Origin: an uncultured Desulfovibrio sp. | Lineage (GTDB): Bacteria; Desulfobacterota; Desulfovibrionia; Desulfovibrionales; Desulfovibrionaceae | Reading direction: 5' to 3' | Assembly: GCF_910584445.1 (NCBI RefSeq) | Contig: NZ_CAJUBO010000017.1 | Span: forward strand, 1-58,306 | DNA: 58,306 nt | In this document: one piece after another, positions 53,495 to 58,306 of the stretch | Layout of the letters: each line of letters opens with the position of its first letter | Numbering within the stretch: the stretch's first letter is position 1 | Position numbers and translations under genes: made by a program | Notes under the pieces: model-generated | The model's input: only the letters and a program-made list of their open reading frames with translations | Told to the model about the DNA's origin: nothing | The model's database searches: none

Positions 53495-53752
53495 ATGTAC
53501 ACGAGCAACTTGAGAAAAGTCGGAGGGTCAGTGATGCTGGCCGTGCCCCCCGCCATTCTGGAAATGCTGCAAATGGAATCGGGTTCGGCGGTAAGCATGG
53601 CCGTGGAATCCGGGCGTCTGGTCATTGAGCCGGGCGTCAGGAAAAAGTACAGCCTGCAAGAATTGTTGGCCCAATGCGACGCTTCCGCTCCTCTTTCTGG
53701 AGAAGACGCCGCGTGGACGGCATCACCGGCCAGGGGCGGGGAGTTGATCTGA
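53495..53752 (+). CDS. MazE/PemI-like antitoxin (AbrB fold)
   Basis: 85-aa protein. Residues 1-45 form a SpoVT/AbrB swapped-hairpin DNA-binding domain (LRKVGGSVMLAVPPAILEML). The rest is a flexible acidic tail that would wrap the toxin. ATG 53495 follows GGAGG. Its stop overlaps the toxin ATG. It lies between the IS200 element and the conjugation remnants. Confidence 0.85.
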   Translation: MYTSNLRKVGGSVMLAVPPAILEMLQMESGSAVSMAVESGRLVIEPGVRKKYSLQELLAQCDASAPLSGEDAAWTASPARGGELI

Positions 53753-54084
53753 TGCGGCGCGGCGACATTTATCTGGTGAGTCTTGATCCGACCGCAGGAC
53801 ATGAACAGCAGGGGACACGTCCGGTGCTGGTCGTATCTCCTGATGCGTTCAACAAGGTAACGCGAGTGCCTGTGGTCTTGCCCATCACCAGCGGCGGCAA
53901 CTTTGCCCGCACAGCGGGTTTTGCCGTGTCCTTGAGCGGATGCGGCACACGCACCACCGGGGTGGTGCGTTGCGATCAACCGCGCGCTCTGGACTTGCAG
54001 GCGCGTTCCGGCAGATGCCTTGAACAGGTTCCGGCTACAGTGATGGAGGAAGTTCTCGCCAAGCTGGCGACCATTATCAGTTAG
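53752..54084 (+). CDS. PemK/MazF-type endoribonuclease toxin
   Basis: 110-aa toxin with the MazF pattern MRRGDIYLVSLDPTAGHEQQ, GTRPVLVVS, VPVVLPIT and VVRCDQPRALDL, closest in style to ChpBK/PemK. Such toxins cut mRNA at short single-stranded motifs. It ends 11 bases before the convergent icmO stop. The frame is intact. Confidence 0.9.
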   Translation: MRRGDIYLVSLDPTAGHEQQGTRPVLVVSPDAFNKVTRVPVVLPITSGGNFARTAGFAVSLSGCGTRTTGVVRCDQPRALDLQARSGRCLEQVPATVMEEVLAKLATIIS

Positions 54085-54095
54085 CTTTTTCATTG

Positions 54096-55628
54096 CTACG
54101 CCGCCTGTGCCAGTTGCAGCAACTGCGGCACTCTCAGTTGCGCCTTTTTGAGTGAGGGATTGGCGTAGAACATATCGCCCCGGACGATCTGGCCGGAAAA
54201 GACAAAGTGGGCTTCGCCCTCTATCTGTTCCTGCAAATCGCGCAGAACAACGCGGTCTTCCTGTTCCACCGTGGTGGAATTGGCGTCGCGGTAGTCGGAG
54301 CTGACCTGCTCATTGACGTTGAATCCTGTCGTTCTGAGGACAGTGCTTTGCCCAGCCTGCCCGCGTATCAGTTCCCATGTCTTCTCCGCATCCTGCATCT
54401 TCATGAAAATTTTGATAGATGTGTTTGCCACCATCTGTTGTGCGCCTTTCTGGTCAGCTTCCAGAATACCGGCATAGTCCTGAGAGGCCACAATGGCGGC
54501 AATGCCGAGGCCGCGTCCCTGTGTCAGCACGACTTCAAAGCCGGGCGTGACAATGGCTGCATATTCATCAACAATGCAGAGATAGGGGCCAATGCCAATG
54601 GCATCTGTTGGTAAAGCCTCCAGAACGTCCTCCGCATCGCCTTCGATTCTCGCGCCAAGGCCAACGGCACAGGCATTGCGGATTGCCGCAAGACTGATTT
54701 TGCCGAGGCTGGCAAGTTCCGGAGGGGCTTTTTCCAGCGAAGGCAGCAGAACGACCAGAATACGGCGTTGCAGGATGCAGTCGGCAAAATCCACTTCTCC
54801 ATCCACAATGCCGTAGATGTGGCTGTAGGTATCCGTCAGGCTGGAAAGCGCCTTGCCGAAGTAGGGTTGCGCGTAGCCAAACTGCTCCGCAAAGGATTCC
54901 GGCTGGTCTTTCATCTCCCGCCCGGCAATCCAGCCGACTGTGGCAAGGGCGGCGTGAATGGAAGCGCGGGATTCATCTTCCAGATCGGGACGCATAGCCA
55001 GCTTGACGCATGGTTCAAGCGCCAGGGAATCGCGGATGATCGCGGTTGAGAGCTTGATGATGCCCTTGTCCCGCAGGTCAACCAGAGCGTACATGACGCC
55101 GGAGAGCAGAGCTTGTGCCTTGTCGGCAAAAATCTGGTTGCCGCCGTCGCTTGAGGGCATGAGAGAAACAAGAATCTGTGTCAGGGATTCGGCGGAACCA
55201 ACGGTAAACGGATTGTTGGTGTTGGAGAATCTGTACGGACTTTTCCCCTTGCTTTTCCCGGAGGTGCCGTAGTTCAGCGTGCGGAAGTCATCATCCCTGC
55301 CGAGGAACCTCGCCATTTGCCATATCTGGATCGGGAGTTTCGGGCTGGATTTGGGGTCGATATAGAAAAGCCCGGATGCCGTTGCCAGGGCATTGTAGGA
55401 AAGGGAAACGAGCGTTTCTGTTTTGCCGGAACCAGTTGTGCCGAAAAGCAGGCAATGGGTGAGAATATCCTTGGCCTTCAGCCAGAGTTCCTTTCCGTCC
55501 TGAAGCCGATTGCCGAGGAAAAAGATGCCTTCCGGTCTGGCAAAACCACGTCTGCCCGGGAGCGGGTCTCCCTTGTCCGTGCCGTACAATCCCATCGGCA
55601 TCCGAAACGGCAGGCGTTCGCTGTTCAC
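54096..55628 (-). CDS. icmO: IcmO/DotL-type (TrbC-like) type IV coupling ATPase
   Basis: 510-aa VirD4-like coupling protein of an I-type conjugation or Dot/Icm system. It contains FFLGNRLQDGKELWLKAKDILTH, Walker A GTTGSGKTET (about residue 63) and Walker B CIVDEYAAI. The annotated start is GTG 55628, without a clear RBS. In the same frame upstream of it, codons back to about 55690 read PLFCLGLALFLARCA, a membrane helix, with no start codon. So the N-terminus seems cut and joined to the dotA fragment. The ATPase core is complete; the gene may be non-functional. Confidence 0.8.
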   Translation of the reverse strand: MNSERLPFRMPMGLYGTDKGDPLPGRRGFARPEGIFFLGNRLQDGKELWLKAKDILTHCLLFGTTGSGKTETLVSLSYNALATASGLFYIDPKSSPKLPIQIWQMARFLGRDDDFRTLNYGTSGKSKGKSPYRFSNTNNPFTVGSAESLTQILVSLMPSSDGGNQIFADKAQALLSGVMYALVDLRDKGIIKLSTAIIRDSLALEPCVKLAMRPDLEDESRASIHAALATVGWIAGREMKDQPESFAEQFGYAQPYFGKALSSLTDTYSHIYGIVDGEVDFADCILQRRILVVLLPSLEKAPPELASLGKISLAAIRNACAVGLGARIEGDAEDVLEALPTDAIGIGPYLCIVDEYAAIVTPGFEVVLTQGRGLGIAAIVASQDYAGILEADQKGAQQMVANTSIKIFMKMQDAEKTWELIRGQAGQSTVLRTTGFNVNEQVSSDYRDANSTTVEQEDRVVLRDLQEQIEGEAHFVFSGQIVRGDMFYANPSLKKAQLRVPQLLQLAQAA

Positions 55629-55679
55629 ACAGGCGCAACGAGCGAGAAAGAGCGCCAGTCCGAGACAGAACAGCGGTGT

Positions 55680-56403
55680 GGCGCATATGGGAAACCGCCG
55701 CGCTCACGGCGTTGACCTTGCCCCGGCACAGAGCGTCGCCCTCGTCCACACAGGAAACCGTGATGCTTCCCGCGTTGCCGTTGAAAATGAACCTGTACTC
55801 GCCGCCGGAGCGGAACCAGTTGCCGCTGTATGTCCATTCCCCACCCGGCGTGATGTTCAGGCCGCGTCGTTCGTTCAGGTAGTATTGCAGCGTCAGCGAT
55901 TCCAGAGCGCCGTTGCTGATGGCCGCGTAGTGGGTGACGTTCTGATCTGGAGCCTGTACAGTGAGCTGGCCGCCATGCTCCACAAAGTAGTCTGTACCCA
56001 GCTCCCAGACGTAGTTGCCGAGATTGATGCTGAAACCGATACAGGCCAGAATCGCCACCTGGAAGAAGGACAAGCCCTTGAAAATGGGAGCTAGAGCGCC
56101 CATCGCGCCCACAAAACGCAGCGGCATCCACAGGGAACTGTAGCGTTTGCCGAAAGGCGTTCCCTCATGGGCGGTTCCGGCCACGGCAACGGCCAGAATC
56201 CAGATGAACAGCGCCGACACCACAGCCAGCGCCACCAGATTGAAGGCGCTGAAAAGCTCCAGCATCAGTTCCGACGCCTGTGAACCGCCGAGACTCGCGC
56301 CCCAGGTATCCCAGCCCTGGCCGAGAAAGGCGTCCAGAATATGCTTGCTGGCATCGGTCTGGAGCAGGACTTCCGAAGTCGCGGGAAGGTCAGATGAGGC
56401 CAT
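55680..56403 (-). pseudogene. dotA: Truncated dotA/traY
   Basis: N-terminal fragment of the polytopic DotA/TraY membrane protein, about 240 residues. It shows LMLELFSAFNLVALAVVSALF, AGTAHEGTPFGKRYSSLWMPLR and FFQVAILACIGFSINLGNYVW, in DotA order. ATG 56403 follows GGAGGG. Near 55680 the dotA-like sequence ends and the frame runs out of phase into icmO (open to 55291). Full DotA proteins are several times longer, so the C-terminal membrane block is missing. Confidence 0.75.
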
Positions 56404-56462
56404 GACTGCCCTCCAGGCCGATGTTGGGAGTGAGACGACACAAGAAACGCCGGGCGCTTGCA

Positions 56463-56499
56463 TTGACTTTTGATATTGATATTGCTATCAATATCAAAA
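56463..56499 (+). promoter_or_regulatory. Promoter/operator of the TA cassette with a perfect 14-bp palindrome
   Basis: TTTTGATATTGATA (56468-56481) and its exact reverse complement (56486-56499) flank TTGC. The palindrome covers the spacer and -10 of a TTGACT-17-TATCAA promoter, and AAAGGAG follows for the antitoxin. This is a strong operator for autorepression. Confidence 0.8.
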
Positions 56500-56512
56500 A
56501 AGGAGACCAGTG

Positions 56513-56773
56513 ATGCAAATGCTTTTTCATATTCCGGATGCCTTGGCCGCACGGTTCAGGCAGGCGGTTCCTCCCCGACAGCGCAGCGCCTTTGTGACAA
56601 AGCTGATGGAGCAGGCTTTGCCCGAAGACGACGATCCGCTGTACCAGCTCGCGCTGGAGGTGGAACGGGACGCCGCGCTGAATGCGGAAATGCGCGAATG
56701 GCGTGAAGGCTTGATTGCTGACGGTATTCGCGGTCAGGAAGAAGCCGGAGGGTGTGCCGATGCGGCGCGGTGA
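56513..56773 (+). CDS. Antitoxin of a MazF/PemK-type pair
   Basis: 86-aa acidic protein starting MQMLFHIPDALAARFRQAVP, with a short basic segment PPRQRSAFVTKLMEQAL resembling a ribbon-helix-helix DNA-binding fold, then an acidic tail. It differs from the AbrB-type antitoxin at 53495. ATG 56513 has AAAGGAG. It overlaps the toxin gene by 14 bases. Confidence 0.8.
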   Translation: MQMLFHIPDALAARFRQAVPPRQRSAFVTKLMEQALPEDDDPLYQLALEVERDAALNAEMREWREGLIADGIRGQEEAGGCADAAR

Positions 56774-57080
56774 AGTCTGGTGGGTCAACTTTGACCCGTC
56801 GGAAGGCATGGAAATCCAGAAGTGCCGTCCAGCTGTGATCCTTACGGTCAACGCCCTGAACAGAGCCAGAGGAACCGTGGTTGTGGTGCCGTTGTCCACA
56901 TCGGCAAAACCGCGTCCTCCCATCGTGGTTCCTCTTCCATCTGCCGGGAAAACCTCTGTCGCCGTATGTGACCAGCTTTGCGCGGCGGACAAGAGACGGT
57001 TCGGGAAAAAAATCGGTGAACTTTCGTCAGAGGATATGGCTTTGCTGAACGAATCCCTGAAGACGGTCTTGGGATTGTGA
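56760..57080 (+). CDS. PemK/MazF-type toxin
   Basis: 106-aa MazF-family endoribonuclease with MRRGEVWWVNFDPSEG, CRPAVILTVNALN, VVVVPLSTSA and SVAVCDQLCAADKRR. Start 56760 follows GGAGGG. The gene is intact, in contrast to the conjugation genes around it. Nothing in the sequence shows which RNA motif it cuts. Confidence 0.88.
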   Translation: MRRGEVWWVNFDPSEGMEIQKCRPAVILTVNALNRARGTVVVVPLSTSAKPRPPIVVPLPSAGKTSVAVCDQLCAADKRRFGKKIGELSSEDMALLNESLKTVLGL

Positions 57081-57097
57081 TAACGCGGAGTGGCAGT

Positions 57098-57385
57098 ATG
57101 CCGGAAACTGTGCATGTAGGGGCTGAAATTCCCCCTGAAATCAGAGATGCAGCCGACAAGGTATTTTATGATTTTGGCGTTACCATTTCTGAAGCGATTT
57201 GCCTCATGATTTCGAGAACAGTAAGGGATAAATGCCCACCTTTTGATATAAAAGCTGCCCTTAAAGAGGCATATGGAGATAAGATTCCCAACAGGGAAAC
57301 TTTGGAATCGTTTGAGGCTGTTGAACGAGGCGAAGTATATCACGCAAAAGATATTGATGACCTTTTTCGTCAACTCAATAGTTGA
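57098..57385 (+). CDS. RelB/DinJ-type antitoxin without its toxin
   Basis: 95-aa protein with a ribbon-helix-helix start (VHVGAEIPPEIRDAADKVFYDFGVT) and the DinJ-like SEAICLMISRTV, then a charged tail. It has a GGAG site and lies 17 bases after the PemK-type toxin, in the same direction. No RelE/YafQ gene follows; the next gene is on the other strand. It is an orphan antitoxin, or a third member of the cassette. Confidence 0.8.
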   Translation: MPETVHVGAEIPPEIRDAADKVFYDFGVTISEAICLMISRTVRDKCPPFDIKAALKEAYGDKIPNRETLESFEAVERGEVYHAKDIDDLFRQLNS

Positions 57386-57445
57386 ACGAAACTTTTTATC
57401 CCTCAGAAAAGGAAAGCGATAATTCGTATTTCTCATTGCTGTTTC

Positions 57446-57790
57446 CTACTGTTGCGCGCCGACCATGCGCGTGTAGAGGTCATCCATTTCCTTGCCTGTC
57501 GTGCCTTCCATGCGCGTGAGGTAATCCAGCGAGGCAATGACGGTCAGCCTGTCCAGCAAATCCGTATTCTTGCGCGTCAGTTCCAGTTGGAACGCCTGCA
57601 TGATGACAAGCTCCCGCAAGAGTCCGGCATCCGTCGCGGAAGCGACTTGCGCGAACCAGTTCGGATTACCTGTCCTCATCTGCGAGAGCAGCTTGTACAG
57701 TCCGGCTTCCGAGAGCTTGCCGTCCACAATGCCGGGCGGCGTTCCGCTCCCGCCCGCTTCCGTCCACTGGTTTTCCGCCCAGGCCGTCAC
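57446..57790 (-). pseudogene. C-terminal fragment of a conjugation protein, possibly TraW/IcmX
   Basis: 114-aa piece (GTG start, no good RBS) reading GLYKLLSQMRTGNPNWFAQV and LLRELVIMQAFQLELTRKN. The same frame stays open upstream to about 57835 (SYHAPTLPDDV) inside the icmB frame region, so it looks like the end of a larger gene. The pattern recalls the C-terminus of TraW/IcmX, which in IncI-type systems lies between icmB (traU) and dotA (traY), the order seen here. The assignment is tentative. Confidence 0.45.
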
Positions 57791-57791
57791 G

Positions 57792-58306
57792 TCATCCGGC
57801 AGCGTGGGCGCGTGATAGCTGGCCCGCCACCGAGACGTTGTTGGTCACACGATGAGCCTCGTCGTAGCACAGCCTTTTGGGGTCTTCCCGAATCGCCTCA
57901 ATGCGTCCGGCGTGGTAGTCCTGATAGCGTTCGGGCATGAGCTGCACATCAGCGGGCATGAGGAAAAAGCGCGAACCGAGGACGTGTCGCGCCAGCATGT
58001 ACATGACCGCCGACTGCCTGTCTGCCGTGGCGCCGCCGCGCGGAGCCACTTCATCCAGGTCAAGACTGACGATCTGCGCGTCGCCCAGGTCAAATCGCGT
58101 GGGTTCTTTCAGAATGACATACGCATCAATGGCGTCCATCATGGCCCGCCAGACATTGGTGATGGTATGTGCATCGTAGGTATTGCGGATGCCCGTATTC
58201 TGGTTGATTTGCGTGCCCACATCGGCCAGCAGCGGCATGGCATGGCGTTGCGCCTGCAATGCCTCATGCACATGCCCCCGCTCGAAAAGCCCATCCACCA
58301 CTTCCC
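57792..58306 (-). pseudogene. icmB: icmB/dotO (traU-like) fragment, cut at both sides
   Basis: Part of the VirB4-like ATPase IcmB/DotO. It contains IVSLDLDEVAPRGGATADRQ, YMLARHVLGSRFFLMP and the Walker B-like LCYDEAHRV. The 5' part lies outside the window. Right after Walker B the family would continue with about 150-200 residues, but here the frame ends within a few codons (GQLSRAHAAG and stop at 57792) and continues in another frame with the icmX-like piece. This points to a deletion junction near 57830. Confidence 0.7.

Overview
The window is GC-rich, densely packed chromosomal DNA, most likely from a Desulfovibrio-like member of the Desulfovibrionaceae. This is inferred from gene content: sigma-54-type flagellar promoters, a TIGR03960-type radical SAM/DUF2344 fusion, a DUF1844 protein beside argC, hypD/hypE, a cobalamin riboswitch driving a BtuCDF-like importer plus cbiL, and remnants of an I-type (Dot/Icm, IncI-like) conjugation system. 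No tRNA, rRNA or CRISPR was seen.

Layout. 1-2.5 kb: the end of a dispersed repeat, then two ABC-2 permeases whose likely partners (an HlyD-type adaptor and a double ATPase) lie 30 kb away at 31.4-34.2 kb. 2.4-9.2 kb: larC-like, CBS-ACT protein, radical SAM fusion, a small Sm-like protein and rnc. 9.4-16.6 kb: flagellin, and a fliK-flgD-flgE operon, with a brnTA toxin-antitoxin pair between them. 16.9-21.8 kb: a 2-hydroxyacid dehydrogenase, then a cobalamin riboswitch and its four-gene corrinoid operon. 21.8-29.6 kb: a long minus-strand run (AsmA-like protein, rlmI-like, aminotransferase, DUF1844, argC, hypD, hypE). 29.8-37 kb: mgtE, ybhG/ybhF-like genes, a queuosine-precursor transporter facing tgt, and a Tat-exported lipoprotein flavodoxin. 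37.2-43.7 kb: an Mla/MCE lipid-transport operon and a divergent polA.

43.8-58.3 kb is the accessory part: a full copy of the dispersed repeat, an autotransporter broken by a one-base frameshift, a YhaO/YhaN-like nuclease/SMC pair, an IS200-type element whose transposase RBS is buried in a perfect 14-bp stem, a LuxR-type HTH remnant, a mazEF-like pair, and a decayed conjugation module (icmB', possible icmX', dotA', icmO). A second TA pair and an orphan RelB/DinJ antitoxin lie between the icmX-like piece and dotA'.

The most unusual signal is non-coding. One family of dispersed elements (three copies) keeps a fixed loop sequence and hairpin layout while its stems change by paired substitutions. 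A second family (two copies) sits at 3' ends of genes and combines a shared double-hairpin block with unrelated hairpins. Both look like structured extragenic elements or RNAs that protein annotation would miss.
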